From assembly GCA_002197995.1 (NCBI GenBank), contig NGZR01000003.1:3720001-3784000 (forward strand): a DNA stretch of 64,000 nt, given 5' to 3'. Origin of the DNA: Gaeumannomyces sp. JS-464 (Eukaryota > Ascomycota > Sordariomycetes > Magnaporthales > Magnaporthaceae). The notes under the pieces are model-generated. The model worked only from the letters and a program-made list of their open reading frames with translations. It had not been told where the DNA came from and did not search any database. The translations under genes were made by a program, and so were the position numbers. How positions within the stretch are numbered: position 1 is the stretch's first letter; each line of letters starts with the position of its first letter. Of the stretch, positions 1 to 11,359 are shown piece after piece.

Positions 1-1220
1 AGCCAATGAGAGAGACTAACCATAAAGTAGGACACGACATTGTTACCGCTCCACTGGCCAAAAAAGGCCATACCAATAACCATGTACAGCCGATAGCGAG
101 CGGACTTTGTGTTGACAAGCTCGCGGAAATCCCACCAGCGGTTATCGGTTGTGTGGAGTTTGGCCTGCTCGAGAATCTCACGGTACTCGAGCTGGACGAC
201 AGGGTGGTTGCGGTCTCCCTCGCCGTGGTACTTGGCCAGGATCTCGAGAGCCTCCTCGGTCCGGTCCTGCGCGATCAGCCAGCGGGGAGTCTCGGGGAAG
301 AAGAGGACGAGGACCATGACGACGGCGGGAAGGGCGGCCTGCACGACGGTCGGGATCTTCCAGGCCCAGGCGTCGGTCAGGTTCCTGTTGGTTCCATAGG
401 TAGTCCAGCCAGCCCTGAAAGGATTGTTAGCATATATGCATAAAAAGGCAAGGCGGGAAACTGAAGGCAAAGAAAGGTAAAACCCACAAGATGTTGCCCA
501 TCCACCACAGGTTATTGTACATGCCAGCCATGAATCCACGGTAAGCAGGGTGGGCCAGCTCGACGGTGTAAGCGGGCCCGGCCGCGGAGGCGATGGAGGC
601 GCCGAAACCTAGAACGAAACGGCCGCCAATAAATTGGTTTAGGGTGGTCGAGGTGGCCTGGATGGCAGTGCCAATGAGAACGATGAGGCAGCCGATGAAA
701 ATGCACCAGCGACGGCCCCAGCCATCGGCCAGCATGCCGCAAAAGGGAAAAGAAGCAATTTGGCCGAGGTTGTAAGTGATGAAGACGATGCCTGTCGTGG
801 AGCCAGCGCCGGTGAGGCCGAAGGACGCCTGGTACGGCTTCATTGCGTTGATGGCGCCCATAAGTGAGCTGTCTGCACGTACATGGTTGCCAGATGGTCA
901 GCAGTCTCGTTAGGAAAAGTGTAAAAATCACGATCCTACGAGTGGCGCTGAAGAATTGGGCTGTACGAACCGAAGCCGTTCATGGTCGAAACAAGGTAGC
1001 CAACAGACATGATCGCCCACAGCTTGAGCATGTTGGCAGAGAACATGCTTGGCTTGCGCTCGGCCAGGATGGCCTCGAGCGCAGCCGTGACGGGAACCTC
1101 GGTCGCATGGCTCGCAGTGGGCTCCTTCTTCTCGTCCGCCACGACGGGAGAGTCCATGTGGAAGTAGGAGGGCGGGGTCGTCTCGGCGGCCTTGCCGTCC
1201 TTGCCGTCCTTGATCGACAT
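1..1220 (-). CDS. MFS sugar transporter (lactose permease/hexose type), truncated by the window edge
   Basis: This is the N-terminal part of a 12-helix major facilitator in the fungal sugar porter family, expected to move a mono- or disaccharide across the plasma membrane. Exons read on the minus strand are 1220-967, 868-488 and 414-1. The joints restore the continuous motifs NGFGSSLMGAINAM and GNILAGWTTYGTNRNL. Visible signatures are the loop 2-3 motif GMLADGWGRR, the segment GRFVLGFGASIASAAGPAY and the central-loop motif FFPETPRWLIA. The first 85 or so residues are a hydrophilic cytosolic tail followed by helix 1. The C-terminal half lies outside the window. ATG 1220 is used because it opens the conserved frame and a TATA-like element lies about 100 nt upstream. 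The substrate cannot be told from this part. The family assignment is firm. Confidence 0.9.
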
Positions 1221-1318
1221 GGTGCTTCTGGGCCGAAGATGCTGCAGTCAGGGGAGTTGTAGCTGCTGGGCAAGGGGCGTAGACCAGAGAGAAGCGTGGT
1301 GCCGGCCGGGCGGCAAGG

Positions 1319-1326
1319 CTTTTATG
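1319..1326 (-). promoter_or_regulatory. TATA-like element of the sugar transporter gene
   Basis: CATAAAAG on the minus strand, about 100 nt upstream of ATG 1220, the usual spacing for a fungal TATA element. It was assigned by position and sequence only. Confidence 0.4.
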
Positions 1327-2106
1327 TAGAACAGGCAGGCCGTTTGGTCTCCCCCGTCTCCAGGATTAGGATTGCATTGTGGCGATGGGCCTCTCACTCT
1401 GCTCTCCGCAGACACGCGCTCACGCGTCCAGGCGACCCGGCGGGGGCAGAGAAAAGCTGTCGGACACCCATCACCTTTCCGTCAACCGAGGGACCGGATC
1501 CCACATGATCTCGAATAACCATGTCCACCGGCAGGCGTCGATGCTACGGCGGTCAGGGGGGCATCCCGGCGCCTACACGGCGAGACCGCGGCGTTCTTCC
1601 CGAAGAAGGCCTCCTTTTCATCTGCCCATGGGGAACGGGTGGACCCCAAGTGGCCCTGTGGAGTGAGCACGTGCGGGGAGCAACTTTTCCGCAGCCCATG
1701 TAACGCCTGGCTGGGCCTGGCTGTGGGATCAATTGCACGCAACCAGGCGGCAGACACGAGGGTTGGACTCCAAATTTATTTCGCACAACCCACACGCAAC
1801 CCGCCGCAAATCATTACCATGTCCATAACACCTCCCCAGAGAATCTAAGCAATGGGGCCAGATCCACCCCGCTCTAGATGGGGGAGGTCCGCCGCCGACA
1901 AAAACTGCACGAATCATGGCAGTGCCGTTGATTGGATTTCAAAAGTGTCATAATATCCACTGCTTGCGAAATGGGGAATCCGCTTTGTGTGCCACCAACA
2001 AGGTGCGTCCAAGGTTACTCCCGGCCAAGGCTCCAGAGATGGCATGCCATGCACATATGCCACGCGACTCTCGCGTCGGGACTGCAGGGCAGGAGACAGC
2101 TCAGGA
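1327..2106. other. Intergenic region, no gene seen
   Basis: This is promoter-side DNA of the transporter and 3' flank of the peptidase gene. Several open frames on both strands lack any family signature or plausible splicing and are rejected. Confidence 0.6.
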
Positions 2107-4318
2107 TCACAACGCATACCGCATGGCAGCTCCCGAGCCACTCAGGCCAGGCTGTTGCAGCTTGTCTCCAGCGTCGCGCAACGCGGTGAGCGAATCACGC
2201 ACGACCTTCAGCTGATCCAGCATCTCCTTATCACTCTCACCACCGGCACGCGCCCCGGCCGCCGGTACGAGGCCCTTCCAAGGCAGTTCGTCCACCTCGC
2301 ACACGGTCCAATTCCCTTTCAGGAATTCGGCGTCCCCAGCCCTGAGCGATCCGGTCGCCAGCTGGCCCGGCGGCGGCGGCACCTTACCCTCGAGGAAGTA
2401 GGCCTGCAGGATCCGGACGGTGCAGGCCGAGGCCGCCGTGATGGTGCAGTGCCCGCCGCACCGCTGCTCCACGAGCCCGGCGTCCTTGAAGGCCGTCGCC
2501 ATGCGCAGGGCAGACACGAGCGGCGTCACCGGGTCGTACGTGGTGCTGAGCACCAGGAGCGGGAACGCCGTCTCGGTCGCGTTGCCGTCCTGCGAAGGGT
2601 CCCACGGGCCCGGGCGCTGCTGGGACGCCGACGGTATGCCCCAATGGTTGCACACCATTTGAAATTCCATCCATACGTCGGCAAAGCGAGAAGTGGCCCC
2701 GAGCCGTTCAAATTTGGCCTGGATCTGGGCCACCGTTTTGTTGATCTGTAGTGTCGTGATTGTTTGACCTGGTCAGTCAAGGCATTGCGCACGGCGTGAA
2801 AGAAGCACTGCATTCTGGAAGACTTGCCAGTTCGCGTTTGTCCCCGCACGCGACGGCCAGCAGGGCGTCATGCGGAAGGGTCCATGTCGGAGTTGCGGTC
2901 AGGTTGCATAGACTTTGGAGATCTGGGCTTCGGAAGTCACCCCCAAGCTCTTCAGCTCTATTATCATATAAAAGGTTGAGTATCTTATCGGCAACCAAGG
3001 CGAAGTCTGTGGTTGGGTTGTATAGTCCGCGGAACACGATCCGTTTCACAAGGTCAGATGTGACCACGACGGGAGTCTGCGGGGCAGGGAACGTAAAGAC
3101 TGGCGGGTCTTTGTCCAGCCGGTCCAGCAGGGCCCAAAAGCGCCTTTCGACGTCGGCCGGCTCGGCATCGCTATCCCGTCGGAATTGGCAGCGAGTCCCG
3201 GCCTCGAAGCAGTGCCGGAAGATGTCCCTAAGGCCCGCGTCGGTATCGTGGAGACTGTCGGCCCAAAGCGGACTGCCGTACTGGTAAGCGTCCACGATGC
3301 CGTCTATCGCCACCCGGCCGACGCGGTCGGGGAACAGCTTGGCAAAAGTCGCGCCAAGATAGCTGCCATACGAAAAGCCCCAGTATACCAGCTTCCCTTT
3401 TGTTGACAGGCCTGGCGCGCCTGAGTTGACGTCCCGTCGCCTGGACTCCTTTGTTTTGTTCTGTGGATGCTGTGTTTGATCCTCTTCCACCAGCGTCTTT
3501 TGCCACGCATCCCACGCGTCGATGATGCTGAGCATATCGCGGGCGACGAACGGCGTTGATGCATATCTCAAGATGCTCGCGTCCTCGCCGGCCTGGGCGT
3601 CCTTGATCCGGCACATGGAGTTGACCGCGCGGAACTGTGCATCGTGACGCCGCAGCGCGGCGCTGCTCGAGTTGACCAGGCCCACAGCCTCACTCACCGC
3701 GGCCCATTGCGCCCGACGCCCGTACCCGGCGGCCACGGGGCCCTCGCACCCGTCCGGCTGCGACGCCTTGCCGCTGCCCTGGCAGTCTGGGGGCAGCGGC
3801 GTCCAGCAGTCTGCGCGCGGCGTGGTCGCTCCGACGCCGCGCGGGTCAAACCCAATCACATCCAGCTCCCCGGCACCGCCCAATATGAACTGGATGGACG
3901 CACCGGCTGTTAGGGCAAACTGGGTACCCGAGCCTCCCGGTCCGCCCGGGTTGAGCAGGAGCGGGGATCGCGCGTTTCTGACGCGGCGCAATGTCCTCTT
4001 ACTCGGCCTGAGAATCAGGGCGACTTGGACCTTTGCGCTTCCCGAAGGACGCTCATAGTCCATGGGTACCGTCAGGCGGGCGCAAAGGCTGGGCGGGTCG
4101 CCAAATTGAGCGAGACATGGGTGCCATTCCAGCTTGTCGCTCGGCGCAATCTGCCGCGGGCGCATCAGTTAACAGCCTCCGATCTGAGCCATGCTTAGGA
4201 CGCCACTTACACTCGGCCACGGATCGAGAGAATCGGGGGCAGGGCCGGCACGGGCCCCGAGTGCCAAGAGCGCGGCGACGAGGAAGGGCCGCCAACCATT
4301 TCGAGATCCTACATCCAT
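2107..4318 (-). CDS. Secreted TAP-like serine peptidase/hydrolase (alpha/beta hydrolase fold), copy 1
   Basis: This is an alpha/beta hydrolase of the tripeptidyl-aminopeptidase-like family, predicted to be secreted and to release short peptides or act on esters. Exon 1 (4318-4211) encodes a signal peptide starting MDVGSRNGWRPFLVAALLAL. A 60-nt intron (4210-4151, GTAAGT to CAG) joins it in frame to exon 2 from 4150. Exon 2 holds the oxyanion region NPGGPGGSG, the strand FDPRGVG and the nucleophile elbow GFSYG. Near 2745-2800 a second intron is needed. Its acceptor is the CAG at 2746-2748 or an upstream AG, and its exact donor is unresolved. The last exon carries TYDPVTP (catalytic Asp) and GGHCTIT (catalytic His) and ends at 2107. 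There is no frameshift inside the large exons. A second family member lies at 44.3-46.2 kb. The substrate is unknown. Confidence 0.85.
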
Positions 4319-4689
4319 AGTAAAGACTCAACGTTCTCCGCCTAACTCGTAGTCCGGCATTGGCCCCTTGAGTGCTGGAGACTAAACACCTCCACGCAGC
4401 CAGGTCTTGTTGTGTGCACTCATATATATACTAGGCGCATCGGCCTCTCTCCCGTCTAATGATGACATGTAGACTGGTGGCCTTGTGCGGGGGAAGGGCC
4501 AAGCATACCCAGTGGTACTATGCCTGTCGTGTGTTACATGCTCCTTTCGGTCGAACCAAGCACCGAGGGTTCCCACTCTTGTCGGTGAGTCTTACGCTGA
4601 CCCTGGAAATCAGCACTCCTTCGAAAACAGCTCATTCCCCCACATGTATAATATCCACCTTCTTCTCTCAGTCTAGCAGCATATTGGTG
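4319..4689. other. Intergenic region between two minus-strand genes
   Basis: This is 5' flank of the peptidase gene and 3' flank of the GH12 gene. Nothing coding is seen. Confidence 0.6.
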
Positions 4690-5631
4690 CTAAGAACATT
4701 GCGAGTACCACTCGTTGGTTCTGGTGCATGTTCCTTCGACGCAGCAGGTCGGCCCTGTCCATCCCTGACCACCACACTGAGCCCAACGAGGAGCGCACGC
4801 TCCGCCACCACCACCACCGCCACCACCACCACCGCCGCCTCCACCGCCACCACCGGAGCCTCCCGCGGAAATGGAAAGGCTGTATCCGGTCGTCGTGAAC
4901 TTGGCGTTGCTCCCCGTGAACGGCTCGGTCCCGCCGCCGGCCGAGTACAGACACTGCGAGGCCGGCATGCCCTGGGACGACGTCAGGTACTTGACAAAGT
5001 TGTTCAGGTCCCCGCTGTAGTTGTTGACGTTGCTGGCCGCCACGAAGCTGAAGACGGTCATCTGCGAGTGCGCGCCCTTGTACAGGCGCCACGACGTGCC
5101 CCCAATATTGACCGTCGCGATCGGGCTGCCCGTCGAGCTGATGGGGCCCGCGCCGCCGAGCGCGCCCAGCCAGACCATGATTTCGTACTCGGGCTTGGTC
5201 CCGCAGTCTCTGTTGGTGAACAGGTCGTAGGCCACGTTGGCCACCAGGTTGGACCCGGAGTAGCTCCACTGCCACTTGGTCGGGATGGACGACACGGCCG
5301 AGAGGCGCGCCGCGGGCGCCGAGACGACGGCGTTGGAGTACGACTTGACGCTGTACTGCCCGCCGCTCCACGACCACGCCGTCGACCAGGACAGGAGGCC
5401 GTTCGACATGCCGTTGACGGTCAGGCATTGCGAGCCTGTCCCCGAGTCCTTTCCCCAGAGGTTGTTGTACACGGTGTAGCCTCCGGTCTGCACCGAGTCC
5501 CACTGCCCACAAACGGTGGTTGCCCGTTTCTCCAGCGGCCGCGTCTTGGTCGGCTCCTCGGCCGCCCCTGGACTGAAGGGCGCCGCGGCGGCCGTGGCCG
5601 CGAGCAGAGCGAAGACGGCGGATCTCTTCAT
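4690..5631 (-). CDS. GH12 endoglucanase/xyloglucanase with C-terminal CBM1
   Basis: This intronless 313-residue secreted beta-glucanase is expected to cleave internal bonds in cellulose, beta-glucan or xyloglucan. Residues 1-17 form a signal peptide ([17 protein letters not shown]), followed by a short propeptide ending in KR near residue 36. The GH12 domain spans about residues 37-257 and has both expected catalytic acids: the nucleophile in EIMVW (E150) and the acid/base in GTEPFTG (E236). A linker of 18 consecutive glycines (260-277) leads to a CBM1 cellulose-binding module (279-313) with the pattern [13 protein letters not shown] and aromatic residues near W282, W291 and the terminal [13 protein letters not shown] element lies about 125 nt upstream of the ATG. 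The pure glycine linker is odd, since such linkers are usually rich in Ser, Thr and Pro. Whether it prefers cellulose or xyloglucan cannot be told here. Confidence 0.95.
   Translation of the reverse strand: MKRSAVFALLAATAAAAPFSPGAAEEPTKTRPLEKRATTVCGQWDSVQTGGYTVYNNLWGKDSGTGSQCLTVNGMSNGLLSWSTAWSWSGGQYSVKSYSNAVVSAPAARLSAVSSIPTKWQWSYSGSNLVANVAYDLFTNRDCGTKPEYEIMVWLGALGGAGPISSTGSPIATVNIGGTSWRLYKGAHSQMTVFSFVAASNVNNYSGDLNNFVKYLTSSQGMPASQCLYSAGGGTEPFTGSNAKFTTTGYSLSISAGGSGGGGGGGGGGGGGGGGGGACAPRWAQCGGQGWTGPTCCVEGTCTRTNEWYSQCS
4801..4854 (-). repeat. GGN codon run encoding the 18-glycine linker of the GH12 enzyme
   Basis: Eighteen consecutive glycine codons, mostly GGT with GGC and GGA mixed in, lie between the GH12 domain and the CBM1. 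On the plus strand they read as an irregular CCA/CCG repeat. The mixed codons argue against a very recent slippage expansion. Confidence 0.9.
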
Positions 5632-5756
5632 TGCCCGGTGTCGGGGCCTGCTTGACCCAGTTCACTTGTTGGTTTGTCGCCGCCGTATCAGGACGAGATG
5701 TCCGTGCCGGGGTCGGGAGATGGATCACTGACAACTCAAGCAGACATGCTAACGTC

Positions 5757-5763
5757 TTTTATA
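5757..5763 (-). promoter_or_regulatory. TATA box of the GH12 gene
   Basis: TATAAAA on the minus strand, about 125 nt upstream of ATG 5631. Confidence 0.5.
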
Positions 5764-6132
5764 GGCACGCAGCTCCCCCTTTTTCTTCCCCTTCTAGCCA
5801 TACCATTATTCGATGTGGCCATTGTTTATGCCCTTCCATCGACAGCGTTGTGTCACGGCAGGGCCTCTTCCGCACCAGCCCGCCAGGGTCTGATTATTTC
5901 TCCGGCTGGTGATGGCTGTTTGATTGGTGGACTTTCCGCATCCATTGGCCATCCGCCGACGAGAAGCTTTAGCAGCATGGAATTTGTGGAGATTTTTACT
6001 ACCCGAAAGCTGGGGTAGCTGCATTACTATTGATGTGTGCATCTCTCCCCGCCTGCCAAGTCGGGGAGTGCAAGGGCGATCCAGAAACGAAACAAAGAGG
6101 CACGCTGTCCTTGACCCTCTCCCATTAATGGC
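5764..6132. other. Intergenic region, upstream of GH12
   Basis: This is promoter DNA of the GH12 gene and 3' flank of the small secreted protein gene. I saw no clear XlnR-type GGCTAA site by eye. Confidence 0.5.
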
Positions 6133-6782
6133 TTATATGCCCGACATCTCCACTTCGGTACACGCGCCCTGGTGGAGGAGACGGTAGTTGAACTTGGACC
6201 CTTCAGCGATGGGAACTTGCAGCGCCACAGTGTCCGCTGCGGATGGGTACTCGGTGCGGTGTCCCAGAACCGAGACGTCACGGGTATCGGCTGCGACTAT
6301 GAGGCCGTACTTGCCGCCGTGGATCCACACGTCGTCGGTGCTGTTCGGAAGCGTGATATGGATGAGCCCCGACGAGAAGAGGACGAACCTGTTGCTTACC
6401 CCCGCATCAGTGCTGAGACTCTTGCTGCCATCTCTGTTAAATGGTAGAAAACGAGGGAGGGGGTGTAAACGGACTGGGGAACCGGCGCGTTATGCAAGCC
6501 GCCATCAAACCGTCCCGGAATGACGGTAAATGTCGCGTTGGAGGTCGAGCCCAGGAAGAGCCCAAGGGCGCCCGCGACGCCAGGCACGGAGGACGAGGCA
6601 AAGGGGCCGAACTGCCAGCACTCTATCGTCGACGCGCCGTTCGCGGCACCGATGGCGGTGACATTGAGGCTCGGCGTAGTGATGGTGTTGAGCTGGGCAC
6701 GGGCCTGCTGAAAGATGGACAGCAGAGTCACTGCAAGCCCGACCACGGGACTGCTGGGAAACATTTTTGGCGCAAAATGCAC
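6133..6782 (-). CDS. Small secreted cupin-like protein
   Basis: Two exons, 6782-6475 and 6388-6133, flank an 86-nt intron (6474-6389). The join restores VPQFVLFSSGLIHITLPNS across the joint, which is why this intron was chosen. The protein is about 187 residues. It starts with a signal peptide (MFPSSPVVGLAVTLLSIF, preceded by six residues if the first ATG is used). The body is beta-rich, with an early W-x-F-GPF segment, PGRFDGGLHNAP and WIHGGKYGLIVAADT. The pattern resembles fungal secreted proteins with a single cupin-like barrel. No enzyme activity can be assigned, and the full His/Glu metal site of classical cupins is not obvious. It lies between two carbohydrate-active enzyme genes. Confidence 0.7.
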
Positions 6783-8117
6783 AGCTCCGGTTCTGGAAAC
6801 TGATCGACCTCGTCCTGTCCCTAACAGTTTACAAAAAGGAGTGAGGATACCACGGCCGCAGGGCCCCTTCTCGTTGGCTTTATGTCAGCAAGCATGGAAA
6901 TTGCCCCCGAGCGTGACCCCTATTTTTTTGGATGTGGATGTCGGTCGACGAAAGTCTATTCCGGCGATGGACGGGGATCCGCAGTGTTATGCACATGCTC
7001 GTATTGCGGCCTTCTGTGGCTGGCTGAGAGATCCCGGGCGGGGGTGCCGCGAGGGGTAAGCATGCGGAAAGCCCCTGCAAGCAGGCGCTTTTCTTTGATG
7101 TGCACATGGTGGATTGTAATATTTTGGTGACCGGAGCAGGGCGATTGCAGTGTTACAAACCGGCCGCATTGGAGTCAATTTCCCGACAATATGACACCGT
7201 GGTTGGGCGCTGGCTGACGACAGAGCGAGTGCGACCCTGAATGTTTATTTGCCTTAATCATCATCGTCTGTCGTCCCCGAGTGTGGTTAACAAGACAGCC
7301 GCAGCTTCATGCGGACTTTAGCTGGCAGCCCTGGTATCCATGACGATGGGTGGTTAGGTGGGTATCAAGGCGATTCCGTGGCTCCAATCGTTTTAACCAT
7401 TTGTGAATTATCTAGAAATCCCCAGAAAGTGGGACAAGGGGCTTGGAAGGGTAAAATAACAAGCCCGTAGACGGAAGAGCTGGCGACATATTGAGATATA
7501 CAGCAATCCAGTACCTTGAGAGGCTGGACTATGTGCAGAAGACGTTTTGGTTTATGTTTTTATTTTTATTTTTATCAATATGAATGGATTCAGATCTTTG
7601 ATCAGAATCATTGGAGCTCCGGAGATAAGCTACAAAGCAGCGGCGTTAGGATAGCTTTCGGCGTTTTCCTCTGTTCCACCGACAGAGAAAGCAGAGAAAA
7701 CCCTACAAGGCAAGGCGGAACGAGGGGATGGATATTATTGATCGCTCGGCCGCGCCGCGCACACCGCTCCAGCTCCGCCCACGTCTCGTGTGCACTGCCA
7801 CCATGTGAAAGCCAAAGGCTTGCTGGCGCGGGGACTTGCAGAGCCGCACCCTCCAACTCACGTCAGCAAGCCAGAAAAGAAGCCCCGATCTGGTCCAAGG
7901 CTTGTTCGTCTGCAAATCCTAGTCTATTATGGGCTTCGTGATGACGAGTTGGCTGGCGACCTCGTACCAGCCAATGATACTACCAGGCCCCAAGCCGCAG
8001 CATCTTGGGATATTAAGGGGCCCGTAGTCACCCCGACTTTAGAACCAGCTCTTTCACAATCCACTTTAGCCATCTTGGCTTAACCCTCAACAGAAGAGAT
8101 TTGCCAACTCCCTAACC
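6783..8117. other. Intergenic region, divergent promoters
   Basis: About 1.3 kb between a minus-strand and a plus-strand gene, so it holds both promoters. A short T-rich simple repeat with the unit TTTTTA lies near 7553-7577. No coding signal is seen. Confidence 0.55.
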
Positions 8118-9115
8118 ATGCATTACCTCAAATACATTTCCCTCCCCGCTCTCGTTGGAGTCGGACTCGGCGCTTCCACCAAGAAGGCTGCTTCAGGCTG
8201 CGGCGCTTCCTCCCCTCCTTTCGAGTTGGGGAAGCTCAGCAAGGATCAGACCATTACGACCAAGGACGGACAACGAAGATACCGCGTTCACCTCCCCCTC
8301 TCCTACAAGCAGTCACAGGAGACCCCGGTCATTCTCTCCTTTCACGGCGCGAAAGGAGACATCGAGAAGCAATGCAGACTGGACGGCCTGACTGAGGACT
8401 GGAGGAACAACAAATACATTGTGGTGTATTTACAGGGCCTCCCCACGCCCAGTGACCCCAAGCGGACCGCGTGGCAGGTCGACCCCTCGCCACGACGGAC
8501 GACCTGGCGTTCACTGCCGCGGTCCTGGACGACATCGAGTCCAAGCTGTGCGTCAAAAAGTCGCAGGTCTACGCCGTGGGCAAGTCCCAGGGCGGAGGCA
8601 TGGTCAACCTGCTCGCGTGCGACGCCGGCCTCAGCTCACGGATCACCGCGTTCGCGCCCGTGAGCGGCGCCTACTACATCCACGACACGTCCAAGGCGAA
8701 GTGCAACCGCAAGAACGAGATCAAGTTCCCGAACTGCAAGCCCAGCAGGAAGGACATCCCCCTTATCGCCTTCCACGGTGGCGCCGACCCTATCATCCCG
8801 TTTAACGGCGTGCACCGCAGCAGCACGAACAGCTGCTTGCCCAGCATCCCGCATTGGATCCACGAATGGGTGAAGAGAGAGGGGCTGGATGTGGCAAGCG
8901 GCAAGACCACGCCGATCAAAGGCAGTAAGGACGGGGGAAACAAGACTGTATGGGGCGGAGGGAACAAAGGCCAGGTCGTCTTCGTGTACGACGGGGATAC
9001 AATCCCGCACGACTGGCCGAGTACTGTGACAAACAGCGACAACGGGGGCACTAATCTCACGCCGTTCAACGCCACCGAATACATCCTCAAATTCGTGGAC
9101 GGCAGGAGCTTGTAA
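8118..9115 (+). CDS. CE1-like secreted esterase (feruloyl/acetylxylan esterase family), one frameshift
   Basis: This is a secreted alpha/beta hydrolase of the polyhydroxybutyrate-depolymerase/CE1 type, expected to remove feruloyl or acetyl groups from xylan. The N-terminal signal peptide is MHYLKYISLPALVGVGLGAS. The oxyanion segment SFHGAKGD, the nucleophile elbow GKSQGG and a late HDWPS histidine give the expected catalytic order. The reading frame changes at about 8484-8488: WQVDP is read in one frame and LATTDDLAFTAAVLDD in the next. One missing C in the CCCC run would restore WQVDPLATTDDLAF. No GT-AG intron fits there. All catalytic motifs survive, so I treat this as a likely sequence error. 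If real, the gene is broken before its nucleophile. The substrate is inferred from the family only. Confidence 0.8.
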
Positions 9116-9294
9116 TCACGGGATAGTTGGAGGCTAAGGTGATGGATGGAGCAAATAGACATCTTTACACATGTATAGAATAGTTATAAGGGCGGAACCA
9201 AACCGATATTTTGCAAAAAAAAAAAAACTGCCTCCCTAGCCCGAGTTCGTAACGTCATTTCATTATACCAAATCAAATAGGCTATCCGGCTCGT

Positions 9295-10416
9295 TTAGGA
9301 GGCAAAAGGCGGCGGCGTCTCCTGAAAGGCGGGCGGGGGAGGCGTCGGTCCGGCTGTGTCGGCGTCGGAAAACTGTTGGAAGACTCTTTGTCTCGTCTCC
9401 TGTAGCGCCAGGCGTGTAGACTCGAGCAGGACCTCCTTTTCCTGCAAGTCGCTGGCAAACTGGGCCTCGCGCGCCCGGCAATCGGCCGCCAGCCGGTCGA
9501 TAGCAGCATGGAGGCGCTGGACCTCCAACCTGCTGGCCTTGATCTTCTCGTGGAACTGGAGGTCGGTGAAGATGTTGTCGAAGAACACGTCGGACACGAT
9601 GCTGCCGTGCGCCACGTTGACGGGCGGCAGCGAGTCGGCGTCGACGAGCGGGCTCGCCAGGCGCGCGTTGAGCGCCATCATGCGCGCCTCGCGCACGCAC
9701 ACGTCGGCCCGGTGCAGCGCGTTGCGCTCCATGGCGTCGGCCCAGGTGCCGCCGCCGAACATGTCGTGGCGCGACGCCGCCAGCGCCTTTTCCATTTGCG
9801 CCCCTGCGTCCCTGGCGCGCGCCTGCGCCTCGGCCAGCATCCGCCCCGCGTGCGCCTCAGCCTCAGCCCGGACGCGCGTGTCGTGGTACGCCTGCAGCGC
9901 GTCCTGGGCGTCCCGCTCCCGCGCGTCCTCCTCGGGGAAGCCCGGTGTCGGCCCCTGGAAGATGGAGTTGTACAGGCCGTCCATATCGCGTTGGGTCTCG
10001 CGGTGGCGCCGCGCCGCGGCCTCGAGCCCGGTCCGGGCCGCGTGCGCCTCGCGCAACATGGCCTCGAGGCTCGCGCGGGTCTGGGACTCGCGATGCGACT
10101 CCTGCAGGGCCTCAAAATACTCGCGCTCCTCCTTCTCGGCTCTCTGCGCAAACTTCTCGCCCTGGCCGGTCGCCTTGAAGATGAAGCGGCGCATGACGCT
10201 GTCGCGGTACTTCTCGTGTTCCTTCAGCTCCTTTTCGCGCACGCGGCCCAGCCGATCGATGCGCTGCACCGACTCCCTGAGCTGCCAGTCCAGGTCCGCG
10301 ATGTACCTGTTATGGTTCTCGAGGTCCGGCTCCGCGTGGTCCGTCTCCTTCAGCGTGCTGACGAGCTCGGCATTGCGCGCGAACGCAGCTTGGATCTTTT
10401 CGTGGATGGTAGCCAT
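9295..10416 (-). CDS. Coiled-coil protein of unknown function
   Basis: This intronless 373-residue protein starts at ATG 10416 (MATIHEKIQAAF). An upstream extension of the open frame to 10497 has no matching ATG need and looks like leader. Residues 1-235 are almost continuous charged helix with Glu, Arg, Ala and Gln heptads. A second coiled coil runs from about residue 290 to 355, and the tail is proline-rich (TPPPPAFQETPPPF). There is no signal peptide or membrane segment. A scaffold or cytoskeletal role is possible but not shown. Its stop lies about 180 nt from the esterase stop on the other strand, so the pair is convergent. Confidence 0.7.
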   Translation of the reverse strand: MATIHEKIQAAFARNAELVSTLKETDHAEPDLENHNRYIADLDWQLRESVQRIDRLGRVREKELKEHEKYRDSVMRRFIFKATGQGEKFAQRAEKEEREYFEALQESHRESQTRASLEAMLREAHAARTGLEAAARRHRETQRDMDGLYNSIFQGPTPGFPEEDARERDAQDALQAYHDTRVRAEAEAHAGRMLAEAQARARDAGAQMEKALAASRHDMFGGGTWADAMERNALHRADVCVREARMMALNARLASPLVDADSLPPVNVAHGSIVSDVFFDNIFTDLQFHEKIKASRLEVQRLHAAIDRLAADCRAREAQFASDLQEKEVLLESTRLALQETRQRVFQQFSDADTAGPTPPPPAFQETPPPFAS

Positions 10417-11359
10417 TAGATAGGCGGCCGATGTTTTTAAGGGGTTGAGGGTCGTTTTCTTCCTTTTGGTGTGGTTTCCCGCGCGGCCTACTATCAATGA
10501 TGATTTCTCCGTCGCCGTGATGGCCGTGCTAGCGGAACAAAGGGCACCAAGCGGCCATATGCAAAGCTGGGGAACCCGTCATACTTGTATTGTAAGAGAC
10601 GTCAGACAAAGGCAGTGTTGGAATGGAACCAGATATTACCCCTGGTTCAGTTGTGTGGTGGGCAAATTCAGCCTGGGGCTGTGTAGCGTGTGCGCAGCAA
10701 ACACCAGGATTAATGGCGGAGGCGGCCTCCCTCCACCGTGCCTTGGCGCCCGCAATGATGTAATAATTGGACCCAAAAAGATCCAGGAGGATACAATTCA
10801 GATATCTGCATCAACCAAACGCACCGCCGTCGGGTGGGGCGTGATATTCCTCCGTGGCCCATCCTATTCACGCCTTCTTGGCACGAGTATTGTTAATTGA
10901 TGAAAGTATTTGAGTCGGCTCCCCTCTCTAACTACCGAACCGTAGAGGTCCAGAAGCCGTAATTATTGATTACCTTCCGCCACTACGAGCCTGGGATAAT
11001 ACTCAGCACTGCGGGGTGCCGTGGAAGCATTAAAATAAGATAAAAAGAAGCGGGCAAGAGAAAAGAAAGCATGGAAAGGGAAAAAAAAAAAAAAAAAAAG
11101 CATAAAAGGGGGAGGAGGCCGAATGAGGGAAAAGAGGGAGGAGAGAAAGACGGATAAAGAAGTAAACCATCTGCTCACATCCGCATAACCACCAAGCACC
11201 TCACTCCAAGGTCTCTCTACACGAAGTCTCGCGTGTATGATGCCTGGGGTGGCAGAAGGCCCGGAGCCGCGGCGTTTGTCCAAGAAAACAGCCAGCAGCC
11301 AAAACGAACCAAAGAAAGCGCCAGAAACACCACAATCCCCGCCCCTGAGACCTCCCCGG
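10417..11359. other. Intergenic region with an A-rich tract
   Basis: This is promoter of the coiled-coil gene and 3' flank of the RNA ligase gene. An uninterrupted run of about 18 A lies near 11081-11099. No gene is seen. Confidence 0.6.

Noticed and set aside
4459..5655. Open frame of 398 codons antisense to the GH12 gene
   Set aside because: Shadow of the GH12 gene; biased composition and no signature.
8484..8490. A short intron to explain the frame change in the CE1-like esterase
   Set aside because: No GT-AG pair of workable length joins the two motifs; a missing base in a C run does.
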